Below, one piece after another: positions 10,621-22,809 of a stretch of DNA of 64,000 nucleotides. The notes below the pieces were generated by a model. The model did no database searches. It had not been told where the DNA came from and saw nothing but the letters and a program-made list of their open reading frames with translations. Positions within the stretch are counted from its first letter, which is position 1, and every line of letters starts with the position of its first letter. Origin of the DNA: Physcomitrium patens (lineage: Eukaryota > Streptophyta > Bryopsida > Funariales > Funariaceae); the NCBI RefSeq assembly GCF_000002425.4, contig NC_037273.1, forward strand, positions 5,268,521 to 5,332,520, given 5' to 3'. The position numbers and the translations under genes were made by a program.

Positions 10621-11560
10621 CAGTTTTCGATTTTTTATTATATTTATGATTATTATTTTTACTATTATTAGTTTGGAATCTGAATACTTGGCTTCGGTTG
10701 ATTGCAGCTATACTTTACAAGTTTCGTAGTGCACTTGTAAAAAGGGTATTGCCTAGTTCATTCAAATGCATCTCCATTTGAACTTTGTAGAGACCTATCC
10801 TTCATGCTTTTGAATTTTTCATTTGTTTGACTGTTTCCATGGGTGCTTTGACCATCTTACCCCCTGAACATTGTGTCATAGGAGCTTTGAATTGTTTCAA
10901 TTGAGAAACCCATGATTGTATAATTTTATCATTATTATTATTTTATATGTAGTTTTGGATTTTACTAAACAATTTGAAGTAAGGGGTTGTTCAAATTCCA
11001 TTGCTGAAACAAGAAATCATCTATTGTGGTTGTGCTAATGCAACCACCTTTTCGGATGGTCAAAAGGTGAACTTTTTGCAAGCATGTGCACATGTGCTTA
11101 AAAACATAAACACACACAAACACGTGTTTTCCCATATACAACAAAATCTATATACAGACTGTGTGATGGGTTTGTAAACCCAAATAGACCACTGGTCTGT
11201 GTCATGTAGAGATAAAAATTACATCTGTCTGAAAATTCACAAGTTTTAATACAGAAAATTTACAAAATTACAACATGATGTCATTCTCAACCAATACAAT
11301 GCATGTGTAACTTTCAAGGAATTTACTCACAATACAAGAGGTGTGAATAAACTTGTTTTCTATCAAAGAATAATCTGTTAATATTACTCAATTTCTCACC
11401 TCAACCCAAAAGAATAAATTAAAAGCTTCTAAAAATACACAAAAATCTTTTCAAAAAAATGAAGAAGTCTCGGAGAAACTCCTCAAAGGAAAGAATCTAA
11501 AATTTCGAATGTAGAAAATGCGAAGAGAGAAGAAAGGTGGGAGAATTGGGGCTTAGCTGG
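10620..11560. other. AT-rich spacer
   Basis: No gene or repeat family recognised. Short A/T homopolymers only. Confidence 0.5.
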
Positions 11561-11930
11561 CAAAGTTGACCATCCATGGCCGTGCCCTATCCTAAAGCCG
11601 TCCCATTTTGTCCCACAGCGAGAAGACGAATGGCTTCAATAGGCAAAGTCCTGGACGAGAATGGCCCAACACGCAACGCGTTTACGGACGGACTCCGAGT
11701 CTCAATGCTGTCGTTCTCCTTCCTCAGCTGGACTTCCATTCTTGCGTCAATTTCTGACCACCAACCTTCACGACTTCCGGACGAGCGGACGAACGAAAAA
11801 ATGAACGAAATCCTGCACGGATGAACGAAAGGACATAATCCGGACGGAGAACGGATGGACAGACGGCAGAACGGTCGTATGGACGAACAGATTCGAAGAT
11901 GAACTCACGTTTCGTTGGATGACGTATTCA
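11560..11930. other. Small GC-richer island with GGACGAACGAA-like words
   Basis: An ATG frame at 11576-11824 (82 codons) has no recognisable domain. Between about 11690 and 11900 variants of GGACG(A/G)ACGAA recur irregularly, for example GGACGAGCGGACGAACG, giving a quasi-repetitive character that argues against a conserved protein. Possibly a non-coding first exon. Confidence 0.25.
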
Positions 11931-14340
11931 ATGAGTGATAATTCCAGTCATTATCACCGAAAATAATGCAATTATAACTTGTGATTGCATGGATAAATTT
12001 TAATGAGAAAATTCATGATGTCATTAAATTTATTAGGGTGTAATGAAAGCTTCTAGATATAGTTAAAAACGCAATTAAATGTGCTTAATAGATTTAAATA
12101 ATGAAAAACATTGTTCATTGATACAGTTGATAGAGTATTTTTTTGGCAAAAGTGAAGAGACGTATGAATACGAACCAGTGTACACATCTGTACGTGGAGA
12201 GGTGTACTTAAGATTCCAGATTTGATCTTTAGCACGAGTTTACCGGAACTCTTTAGGGTCACAAAAACATAGAACTTATTTTTTGATTCATGATATGACT
12301 GACGCTGATGTATCCATTTAATTGTAATTAATCAGATACCAGAACGCTTGATATGGTTTATATTATATGATATCAAGCATAATATCGACAGCAAAAACAA
12401 AAAGAATTAAAGTCATTAATTGCAAAATAAGATGTTTGGAAAATATTTTTTGTATATATATATTCATCTTGAAATATAAAATATATTTAAAAATGTATTG
12501 AGTTATTTCCAAAATTTATCTTAAATGCTTTTATCATATTTTGCATGTTTACAGACATGTAGGTTGTTAACAGATTTTACAAAACAGCACCCTATATATA
12601 TTTTAAGACTTTCAAGATTCTAAAGATTATTTTTATCAATAATTAATATTTAACTGAAGGTGTTTTGAAATATATACATATATATATATATATTGCAAAT
12701 TTATGCATGTACTTTAATATGTATTATGCAAAGAGTTAATTTTTGTTAAAACATAATTTTCAAAACCTTTAATAACTAATAATGTTGTACCTTTTAAGTT
12801 TTTAAGTATCACAAAAATCATTTGGTTGTTTATATTGTTCATAATTAATGCTCATCTTTAATTGAGTCTTGTAAAATAATACATTAGAAAATATGGTTTA
12901 TTAAAAAAATATCTTGTTACTATTCATAAATTTTAACTCCAAAGAAAATAGCAATCTATCTATACACATATTGCTGAGTATATGCAACAACATTAAATAA
13001 AGTCTTGGACAAACAGTATATACTGATGTATGCTTAACACCACTCAAGTAGTATGCCCAAAGCTTGTCTAATTGTTTTTGAAATATAACAAATGTTGAAT
13101 CAATAAATGAAGATATCACTTTTTGTCAAATCAGATTTTATGTGTATTTTTCATATGAATGCAATGGTTTATTTTTGTTAATGCTTTCAGAATATTTCTC
13201 TTTATTGTTGCACACTCAATAATATCATGTGTTGAACACTCAACAATGGTAACATATTATTAGAAACAAGCAAGATATATATTTGTTGTAGAACATTTTA
13301 TTGAGCCTTATAAACAACTTTACGACCAAAATCAATAAAACCGATGGTTTAACCAAGTTGTTGTATTTTATTACACTAAACAAAGTGCAAGTCAAAATTA
13401 TTTCAAAGTTATTGTATACTTTGGTATTAGATGAGCCACATTAAACATACATGACTACTATATTGTTTAGAAAGTACATCAGTTGTTTTCTACAAGTATG
13501 AATTTAAGCATAAATCTAACCTAATTTATTTTTGCAAAGCAAGTTTTTTTCATCTTGTTTTAATGAGGGTTTAAAAGACATTTCTAACGATAAAAGTGAT
13601 TCTGAAATAGATATTAAGATTGATTGGCTATGGCCTTTAATTAATACATTACATTTTGCAAACTATTAGAGTAATTTCAGGTCCAATTTTAACTGGATTT
13701 TTCTAAAGTTCCATTCAATCTTACTAGATATATCAACTAAGATACACATGAACCAAAACTATAAATTCATTATAAAAAACATGTATACCCATTCTTTAAA
13801 TGGTAAATGATACTATCAAGTTTCAAAATATACAATGAAAAGATATTAAAATACCCAAAAATAAAACAATTTTTTAAATATAAAATGTGATGTGACATTA
13901 TATTTATGGCCATAATAACATTTATTTGAATCATCTTTATATGAGAATTATTATGTTTCAGTTTGTAAAAAAAGTATATTTTTAATTTCAACATACAGTA
14001 TAGAAAAAAACAGCTTACCAAGCTTGTGATGAAAATTAGCAAAACATTATGCCTCTAATAGGACACGAAACATCATGTGAAACTCCTTTTGCAAATAAAA
14101 TATTCCTATCATATTCTAGAAAGTTATGTTTTTCTCAATATGAAAAAAAGAAAACTCATACACAAACTCAATACTTTCAATGCATACCACCATGACTAAT
14201 TTCAGCTGATGCTTTGGACACCACAAAATACTCCCAAAACTGTATTCTAGAATCCCCATCTTCACAGAGATGAGACTAAACTCACCATTCGCTGAGATTT
14301 TGTTATTTTTACCAGGGCAAAGATTTTTATAAGTACCCTT
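11930..14340. other. AT-rich spacer
   Basis: Long AT-rich stretch with (TA)n around 12675-12694. I see no gene, and no similarity to the gypsy families of the right half. Confidence 0.5.
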
Positions 14341-14376
14341 ATGATAGATTTCAAGACGGCGACAAAATTCATGGGT

Positions 14377-14389
14377 TTTAGGGTTAGGG
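14377..14389 (+). promoter_or_regulatory. Double telobox-like motif
   Basis: TTTTAGGGTTAGGG marks the start of a GC-richer island. It resembles 1.5 units of plant telomere repeat and is a common promoter or 5' UTR motif. Confidence 0.4.
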
Positions 14390-14589
14390 CAAAGCCCGCA
14401 GCCTTGCCGCTCGTCGTTTTTCGAACCTCGAGGGGCTGAATTTTGATTAGTTATGCCGACCCTGCGCCTTATCTCTCGCAATTCTGTTATGTAGGTCTCT
14501 CTTTTGAAAGATGTTTCTGGGCGTCTTCGTTCGTGCTTGAGAGGCGGTTTCGGAGATTCTCTTGTTTGTGTTTTCGAACTACAATTGCG

Positions 14590-14829
14590 ATGATCGTTGG
14601 TGAATTTGCTCACCACGCTTTAGTTTCAAGCTCGTGCGTCGGATCGTCTCTCCTTTCCTCCCTTCGGAAAACGGCCAGTAAATGCCAGTTGATTCACTCT
14701 TTCATATCAACTTTGACAGTTGCTGGTGGCTGCTTCCTTGGTAAATTCTATTCTTGCCATAAAGATTTTGTTTGGTCCGTTGTTGTTGTTGTGGAGTGTG
14801 CCCGAGCTTTGGGTTTTCGTCGTCATTGA
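14590..14829 (+). CDS. Uncharacterised small ORF, possibly a first exon
   Basis: ATG-initiated 79-codon frame about 200 nt after the telobox motif. The first ~45 residues are Ser/Leu/Ala-rich with few acidic residues, like an organelle-targeting leader. A GTAAAT donor inside the frame after V-A-G-G-C-F-L could end a first exon, but I could not find the next exon. No known domain. Confidence 0.25.
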   Translation: MIVGEFAHHALVSSSCVGSSLLSSLRKTASKCQLIHSFISTLTVAGGCFLGKFYSCHKDFVWSVVVVVECARALGFRRH

Positions 14830-17490
14830 AATGGGTCTTCAATGAAGCAATTCTCGACGCTAGAGGCTGAGTTGAATTAGGGTGTGGAGATTGTTCTCTG
14901 CAAAGGGCTTACTGTGTGTACAGCTCTTGCTTTTTCCATAGATGCTCATGTGAAGTATTTCAGAAAACCCTTAGGAGATTTCTATGATCGGAGTATCTTA
15001 CTCCAACATTGGCTTCTACCAACAATCAAGGTATCACCACTACATTTCCAATACGTACTTGTATTTTAACGAACCGAATGTATTGTATGAATTTCATATT
15101 GGAATAAGGGGCGGGCATTCGATGTTACAAATCTGTGTATGTCGATTGTAAGAGGCGAATTTTGACACTCTTTGAAGAACAGATTTTAGTATTTGATCAA
15201 TCGTCAAATTTCATTGTAATTAGTTTTCTTTTTATAATTTGTTGGACAGAGCAAATGACTCAAACTAGCTTCTCAACTGTCAAATGTTTTGGATTTTGGG
15301 TTTGATAACATGTCTGATGTCGAAGTAGATTTTTCCTTATTCACTTCAATTTCTTCAGACAAATTGTTCGATTTGTACTAGACGAAAAAATCATGTAAAT
15401 TAACTCAATTTAGCAAACCCAATGCAATTCCCTGAATACTGTATTCAATAAAGAATAAGGAAGATGATTATATATTTTTCTAAATTACTTTTCAAAAATA
15501 TAATTCATTTCTAAAGCGAAGTTACATCTTTTGATGCCATTATACGGAAAGTTCTCTATAATTTGACGAATCGGCACACAATCATGTACAAAATCCAAGT
15601 CAACTTCTGTAGTATTCATATATTATCTGAACATGTAGAACACGCTATTGCCATCAGATTTGTTATGTTGATGATTTTTTTACATTTTACAAATAACTAC
15701 AACTCTTAACTTTTGATTGAGTTCACAAGATTATAGTGGAAACTTATATTTTTATCATAACTTGAGTAACATATTTATACCTTTCTTTTTCTTTTTGTAA
15801 GAAAATAAAAATTGTAGAACTATATTACAATATTTGTAAATAAATAACTAATTTAGGGTACTATTCATTACTTTTTGTTGAAGAATTAAAAATTGCCTCA
15901 ATTTAATGTGGGTATTTTCTAATGTTAAAAATGTAATAAACAATAAATAATTAAAATTAAATGTTTGAAGATCTAGATCTACAAAGGTTTCAAACAAAAT
16001 AGAGAAAAAAAAAAAAAAAAAAAAAAAATTATGTATAATGTATTTATTCATAATTAATCTTCTGAAAACTGATAGCTTCCAATAGTTAATCAAAATTTTG
16101 GAAATTGAATTTGTCTACGGTGCATAATTAACAACCTTTGATTTCTGATAATTGATTGATATTTAATAATTAAGAAAGATAATTAACATAGACCATGTGG
16201 CTACATGTGATTGGGAAAGGCAAGTCCATATATTTGGAAAGGCCAAATAGCTATACATGATTGAACAAGAGTAGGCCATGTGGCCATGTAGACAAAAGTG
16301 AACAATGCAGATCAGAAAGTCTTGGTAAGGATGATTTCCATCATGCTTTCAATGTGCTACCTTTGATAATTAATAACCTCTAATAAATAATAATTTTTCT
16401 CGGAAAGGATGATATTAATTAAGATAGAAATTATTATTTTAATACTTGAACCAAGTAAAAAATAACAACATACATAATAAAAATATGTATTATAAATAAA
16501 CAACTAACAAAATAAATATTAACTTAACAAAAAAAACTATATGATTCTTGAAAGAAGTGAATTTGAATGTAGATTGAATTATAAATGATAATTCATTGTA
16601 CAATATCAAAATAATCAATGTTAAAAATTGCATGTAAGTGTATAAACTTACTTTCAATCATAAAACAATTATTCATTTTACAATTGAATATGAGTTGTTA
16701 TTTTATTTCAATTTTATAATTCATTTTAAATTCTATGTTTCATCGTTAGTTGAATGAAATAATTTTATTTCATAAAATTTAAAAACTTAAAAAAATAATT
16801 TATGTGGTATCAAATTATATTGGAGAATATTAAAATATGGTATTGTAGAAGTCTTTTGAAATTAACATATAATTTTTCTGTAAGTATATAATTAAGTATT
16901 GATAAATAATGGTAACATTAGAAACACAAGAAACAAGAAACATTATATTGATAACAATAATATATAGTATTTTAATAGACGAAAATGCACAAATTATATG
17001 TACAATTTATATAGTTGGTATTTATTGATTTATATTTATATATTAATGAGGCATATAAATAATCAAAAAATATATATAAATCAATTAAGTAAGACCAAGT
17101 CTAATTGCAACTCTATGAAGAACCTAAAAAATTAAAGCCAAAATTAAAACGAAAACAAATTCTAACCAAAAAGGTTTGGGTATTTTATTTATTTACATAC
17201 TCCACAAAGTGAAAAAAATAATTAAATAAATAAATACTTGTTAAAATAAAAGGCAAGGCAATTAACAAATGTTAACTGGGGGAGGGGGAGTTGCATACCA
17301 AAAGAGATAAATTACGAAGTGAGTGTGGTGCCATTAAGTCACCAAGTCACAAGATGATAATGTTGTGGTAACAAAACTTATTTATCACTAGAATCAATCC
17401 AGAGAACACACTCCACTATGCCTAGTATCACCACATTCAATCACACAACTGAAACAAAAGCAACGACCCATAGGGGCTCAATTTAGGGCT
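14830..17490. other. Spacer, increasingly AT-rich
   Basis: The first 300 nt may be the transcribed continuation of the island. The rest is AT-rich with a 24-nt A run at 16005-16028. No gene recognised. Confidence 0.45.
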
Positions 17491-17561
17491 GAGCCACAAT
17501 CGCCCAAACGCCGAAACACTAAATCTAGCGCAAGGCGAAGGAAGGGGATGCATCGTCTAAA

Positions 17562-17763
17562 TTAGGGTTTGGACAAGATGCGTCACGCACGCACGCACGC
17601 ACGCACTCACGCTCGCTTGCACGCCGCGCTCCGCCTCCAAGTGCGATCCAAAACTTTGGGTGAGCCCAAAGTTAGCTGCCCTACGTGCTTGATTGCCCAG
17701 CTGCCTGCAGGAACCTGCATGGAGTCCGGGAGAGTATCCATTCAAAGTAGGGCGGGGCGATAG
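17562..17763 (+). CDS. Telobox followed by a short Arg/His-rich ORF
   Basis: Telobox TTAGGGTTT at 17562-17570, then an ATG at 17578 opening a 61-codon frame to 17763. Its start overlaps an ACGC microsatellite encoding an Arg-Thr-His-Ala repeat. The rest has no recognisable domain. The telobox supports a transcript start, but coding is doubtful. Confidence 0.2.
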
Positions 17764-18228
17764 TATTTGTAGCCCTGGTCCTGCTGCCAGTATAGCTCCC
17801 AACAGCATGCACTACCGGCATCTCTCCGTCTTGTGCTGCTGTGTGCAAATGGGATATGCGCAGTCTGACGCTGCACTACATCGCTTTTCCTGAGCACTGG
17901 TTTTTTTTCTGGAGAAACTGGCGAACTGAGCTGGTTTGCAGACCTACCTGGTCCCACATGCCAGCCAGGTTCCCGTTGCAGAATTATCGGTCATCGGAGG
18001 TAGATTAGCAGGTCTAGCAACCCAAATTAGACACCCCTCCTCATCCCCGTACGTCCACTACTCCGCGGAGATAGACAACAGCGATTCAAGCGTGGGGCTG
18101 TCGATGGGCTTAATTAGTTTTCCATTATTATTCCGTGGCTTTGTTAGACTTCCGTTTTCCATTACGCACCAGGATGCTGGCCTCTCCACCCCCCGCCCTC
18201 TTGTCTCGTTCGTCAGTGCCAAGAGGCA
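17764..18228. other. GC-moderate island, no gene recognised
   Basis: Several short frames on both strands without domains. The composition resembles the gene islands, not the AT-rich spacer, so an untranslated or spliced transcript is possible. Confidence 0.3.
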
Positions 18229-18675
18229 TCAGAATGATTGAGGTAGTGGGGTCACTGTCGTTGTGGCATACTCCGACGGCGATTGAGAGTGGTTCATACC
18301 TGGAGCACGGATCGGTGCCACACACGATTGCTCTACGGCGCTGCGAGTCTGCGTCGAGGGAGCGCAACCGTCACCGAGCTTGACACGAAAGGGAACCACT
18401 GCCCGATGGGCGCGGTGATTATCCCTGAAGACTGATGCAGCTGTGTGAGAAGCGCAGTGCGAGGGTGCAGTCAGTCTGCCTACGGTGTCAGAAACATCCC
18501 AGAACCAGCACATGTCGGTGTGATCGACGACGACGACGACTGCAGGCGTTGCAGGAGAGCGATATCGGCTTGAATGTCTGTTACGTCCCATCAATGCCGA
18601 AGTGTGTGAGATGAATACTGGATGCTCCGCATCACGCCGCTCACCGTAACCATCCGATGAATCCTTGCAGAACAT
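18229..18675 (-). CDS. Uncharacterised 148-residue ORF
   Basis: ATG 18675-18673 to stop at 18229. Composition is even apart from a run of five Val encoded by a GTC repeat. There is no signal peptide, membrane segment or known domain. It is the longest ATG frame in this island but has no supporting neighbour or splice signal. It could be chance. Confidence 0.25.
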   Translation of the reverse strand: MFCKDSSDGYGERRDAEHPVFISHTSALMGRNRHSSRYRSPATPAVVVVVDHTDMCWFWDVSDTVGRLTAPSHCASHTAASVFRDNHRAHRAVVPFRVKLGDGCAPSTQTRSAVEQSCVAPIRAPGMNHSQSPSEYATTTVTPLPQSF

Positions 18676-18679
18676 CTTC

Positions 18680-19080
18680 GGATTCAAAACGGAAATCTTC
18701 CATCCGACGCAACAAATTCTACTCCCACAATGACTTCAGTATTCTTTCAGCTTTGAAAACACACCTGGCATTTAACATAATCAACACATTAACATCATTT
18801 CTTCAAACACAAACACATCATATTCTTATTCATAAGACACATACTGTGTACACTTTCTGTTCAAACATAAGAAGCTAACAATGCAGTGACAGGTTAGGAG
18901 TTGTAGATTTGGATCTGAGATGCTCATGACAGAAGATTTTGTTTTGTTTTGTGTTGTTTTTTTTTTCGTAATTTTTTTTTTCCAATTATGAAAAAGAATG
19001 AACCCACTTACACAGTCCAATGATTACCATGTGAGAAATGGTCTTTCTCTAACTAACGATTGGCTACTCAAATTGTTATG
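18680..19080. other. AT-rich spacer
   Basis: Nothing recognised apart from T-rich runs around 18950-18990. Confidence 0.45.
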
Positions 19081-19189
19081 AGCGGCGTTAAGTTCAGGTT
19101 TGGATCAGGAAGTCCCAAAGTTGGCTCCTTGAACATGACCCACAAGTGAGAAATGCAAAGTGGAAGTGGGTATTATTGGAAATTCTGGG

Positions 19190-19269
19190 TCCACGAGGGC
19201 AGCATGGGCTGAATCGCGGATCCACGAGGGCAGTATGGGCAGCATCCAGGGAGGGTCGGATTAGGGTTT
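19190..19269 (+). promoter_or_regulatory. Direct 20-bp repeat followed by a telobox
   Basis: TCCACGAGGGCAG(C/T)ATGGGC occurs at 19190-19209 and 19221-19240, then a telobox TTAGGGTTT at 19261-19269. The arrangement looks like a promoter or leader. The downstream frames are very short, so no gene is called. Confidence 0.4.
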
Positions 19270-19349
19270 TGCTTAGAGATCTAGAAGCATCCAGGCCTCG
19301 TCCAATGGAGAAGCAAGGACCATATTCTGGATAAGAAAGAGGGGGTCTC

Positions 19350-19709
19350 TTCTACCCCCTAAGACCTATTAGCCCACAGTAGCATTTAATGCAAAAAAAA
19401 AAAGTGTTGAAAATATTAGGGCTGTAATAACCAACAACTCTAAGCACTTCCATTTCCCCAATACTGCTTTCCATTAAATATGTCATCAAACTAATAAGAA
19501 ACCATTATCAACATATTGATTGCTATTTATGTATAATAGTTGGTGCTTGAATTATTTTATTTTATAAAGAGAATAAGCATTTAGTACCCTTTAAGTTCTC
19601 ATTTATGGAAACGTAATACTTCATTTTGACAGACATTGGAACATTGATGAGTTTTTTTCTGATGAATGTTGAATTTTTGCTTGTCATAGGGTTAATATTC
19701 ATGTGTGTT

Positions 19710-19747
<38 letters not shown>

Positions 19748-21406
19748 GTCAAGTTTTATCCCATAAAAAAAAATTAAAGTAATTTTTATAATGTAGAAAC
19801 CATTATTATTTTTACCAAAGAGAGGTGCATCATGTATTATGTATCAATTCATAGAATTTTCAAAAAACTAAGCATTGCTTTAAATCTTCATTTCGTGAGT
19901 ACTATAAAACAAGTCCACATAACATAATCCTAATTTCACACATTACTGTTGTATTTTTTTTATTTATTTTCAAAAAAATTAACCATATTTATAATTTTAT
20001 GATGAAAATATTGAAATGATTGCAGCCTCAAAATTAGGTTTGAAAAAAAATAATAATGTTATTATATTTAACCAGTGTATTCTGTAGCAATTGCCATGTC
20101 TTGATATTTCAAGTTTTGTGGTTACAGATACTCCAACTTTCAAAGAAATATTATGAAAGCCAACTTTGAAGTTTCCTCAAAGGCCATTCAGCCTGATAAA
20201 CCAATATTTAAAATTTGGATGGATGTTTGCATACCAAAATAAATATCACTTGGATCAATTACCATTTTCAATTTGCTCCAGAGCTCAAACAAGTCTTCGT
20301 AATTATTTGAACCTTCACAAGTTTGGATTTGATTTACACAACTCATCTCCAGGGCCCTGATAACTTTACACACCCACAAGTTCTTACTTGAATACTAATA
20401 CTCTTGTGTGCAGGGCATTAGGTTAGTTTGAGACAATTCAAATAGAAAATTAGTAACCATCAATTTCATGGTTCAACTGCTGGTTTAAAGGTGAGCAGAA
20501 GTCACAACCATGGTGAGGCTGGAACAAAAATTAGGGCTAGGACATCCTAACAACATATAGCTGTTTTGAACTAAATGTTTCCATGTGAGAGAGCAGTGAA
20601 GGAATTATGTCAATGAGTACAAGCTCATGAGTTTGTTCCACATTTAACTGCTAAAATATATTATGAAACCAGATTCATTACTTCAATGATTACAATCATT
20701 GGCTCTTTGTGCTTGAAAGTGGCACTTGACTCTTATTTCTTAAATTTGTGACTTTGTGCCATCTAGAGGAAGTAGATGTGTTTGAGCCATTTTTACACTT
20801 GAGAACAGTAGGCACATTGCATGAGATGTCTTCAATGAACACTACAGCAATGTTGAAGTTTTTTTAAAAACACCATTATAATAACATTTAATGCATAAAA
20901 TAAACCTCATATTTTTTGTGTTCATTTCAGAGATGTATGTATGTATGTATGTATGTATGTATGCACACACACACTAACTCTTACTATAAGATTCAATTCT
21001 TGGTTTTGCAAAATTATTTTTAGATTTTATCTCCTGATAAATATTGTTTAGTGAATTATTATCCACATGTAGAGGATGAGAGCATTTTATTTTTCTTATT
21101 CTTATTCTTATTATTTTTGATACATAATCATGTAGTAAAGACACTCTTCTCTATGGCAAAGGTGGTTTAATAAAATGATAAAATCTCAAATTTGAACACG
21201 GCTTGTGGCAATTACTTTTACTTATTTATGCATTGGACCTTGTACTATTGTTTTGAAATATAATGTCTGCCCTTGGACCACAAACTCTCTTGGGCTATCA
21301 ACTTAAGTGAACATCCCAATTTTTTTTGGACCTGTCCTAATTCTTCATTTAAATAACATTGATTTCAAACATTCATCTCTCTTAGTACTTAATTTGGGAT
21401 TTTTTC

Positions 21407-21437
<31 letters not shown>

Positions 21438-22480
21438 TTGTGGCCTTCTAACCCTAAAATTGTGCTATGGTAATATATCTTAGTCCTCATATTGGCATCA
21501 AGATTATTTAACCTCAACTTCAACTACAAAAAGGACTTTGTTTTACAGGTTCCAGTCCAGCATTGTGGCAATTGTAAAGCACAAAGCACAGCTTCGACAA
21601 GTTTTTATTTTGTCCTTCTTTATTATCTATTATACAAAATTTTGGGTGGATATGATATCTACCACTCGCCAAAAGTTACATATCATATCTTGACTATGCA
21701 TGGATACATACATACAAAATTTGACAGAAACATTGATTTCACACTTGTTTGTAATATTGATAAAAATGAAAATAAAAAGTGGTTTTATTTCTTTATTTTA
21801 AAACTATAAGAATCTGTAGAAATCTCAAGAAAGTATTTCAGGAGAAGTTTATGATTTTCATTGTAATTTTTTTACCTTTAGTATAGCAAGACAAACATAT
21901 GGAACTCTTATTGCCAGATTGTTTCAAAACGCAATGTCAAAGCATCTCCTTCATTATAGTCAAGAATCATAAGAGCTAAGAAATGGTATTAGCACTTTTT
22001 TCTTGCTTTTTACTTGCTTGTTTGATTTTAATTTTAATTTTAATTTCTCATTAGAAATTTCTTACAAGCTTTAACAAACATTATTACTTTGTTGATACTA
22101 AAGAGATACATATATCAAGATTTGAAATTGCACCATATAAATAACAGTGTTCTAAATAACGAAGGCATAATTGTTAATGCCCTAGTATAAGTTGGAGCTT
22201 AGGACCATGGTAAATGCTCCTAATCTGCTTCGTAAATAAATAACCCTTATGTTGGAGATATTCCTAAAATAATTAAAGTTTTTATAAACACACAATAGGA
22301 AGAAGTTGCAATAAACACAATAAACACAATAAACACATGGATGTATGTTGAAACACCCACAAACGTTTTATAGTTGAAACTGTTTTTCATATTGATTAAC
22401 AACATTATCTGTAATAAATAAATAAATATCTGCAATATATAAATATATATTTATCTGTAAGAAAACAAACTTCAAGGAGG
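19350..22480. other. AT-rich spacer with microsatellites
   Basis: Contains (TG)n(TA)n at about 19702-19747, (ATGT)n then (AC)n at about 20932-20973, and (ATT)n at about 21411-21437. Short frames such as 21492-21809 are not domain-bearing. No gene recognised. Confidence 0.45.
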
Positions 22481-22488
22481 TCCTATCC

Positions 22489-22522
22489 GAGCTGGCATCC
22501 AGAACAGAAAGAATGCCAGCTC
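22489..22522. other. Perfect 10-bp stem-loop
   Basis: GAGCTGGCAT at 22489-22498 pairs exactly with ATGCCAGCTC at 22513-22522 across a 14-nt loop. It stands at the left edge of a GC-richer island and is not followed by a T run in either direction. Confidence 0.7.
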
Positions 22523-22543
22523 CTCCATGTGCGCTTCACACGC

Positions 22544-22628
22544 GGGAACTGACGTTCTCACCATGTGGGAACTGTCTTCTCTGGTCCCGTTCATGACCCG
22601 GAACTGTCTTGCTTCCATGACGGAACTG
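22544..22628 (+). repeat. Four spaced (C/G)GGAACTG motifs
   Basis: GGGAACTG or CGGAACTG at 22544, 22567, 22599 and 22621 (spacings 23, 32 and 22 nt); the last three continue as GGAACTGTCT. An 82-codon minus frame (22536-22784) overlaps them and has no recognisable domain. Confidence 0.6.
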
Positions 22629-22763
22629 TCTCCTGCAGGGCAGGGGAGAGGACGATGATGGGCATGGCTTGCTACTCAGTAGCACCTCGATTTTCGCGCC
22701 ATTTTCGTAGTGTCGAAGTGACATGGCGCATGCGCATTGTTTCCTCTTTAAAGGGCTCACCGA

Positions 22764-22780
22764 CACGTGTTTCGCACGTG
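22764..22780. promoter_or_regulatory. Paired G-boxes
   Basis: Two perfect CACGTG hexamers at 22764-22769 and 22775-22780, in ACACGTGT and GCACGTGG contexts typical of bZIP/bHLH and ABRE sites. A third, ACACGTGGC, is at 23078-23086, and a GACGTGTCC lies near 23251. Such clustering suggests a stress- or light-responsive promoter; the driven gene is not identified. Confidence 0.45.
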
Positions 22781-22809
22781 GCATTCACATATCGTTTTAA
22801 TTTTTAATT

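Noticed and set aside
14116..14616. 166-codon minus-strand ORF
   Set aside because: It opens with GTG, not ATG, runs into AT-rich sequence and contains no recognisable domain; the telobox points to plus-strand transcription here.
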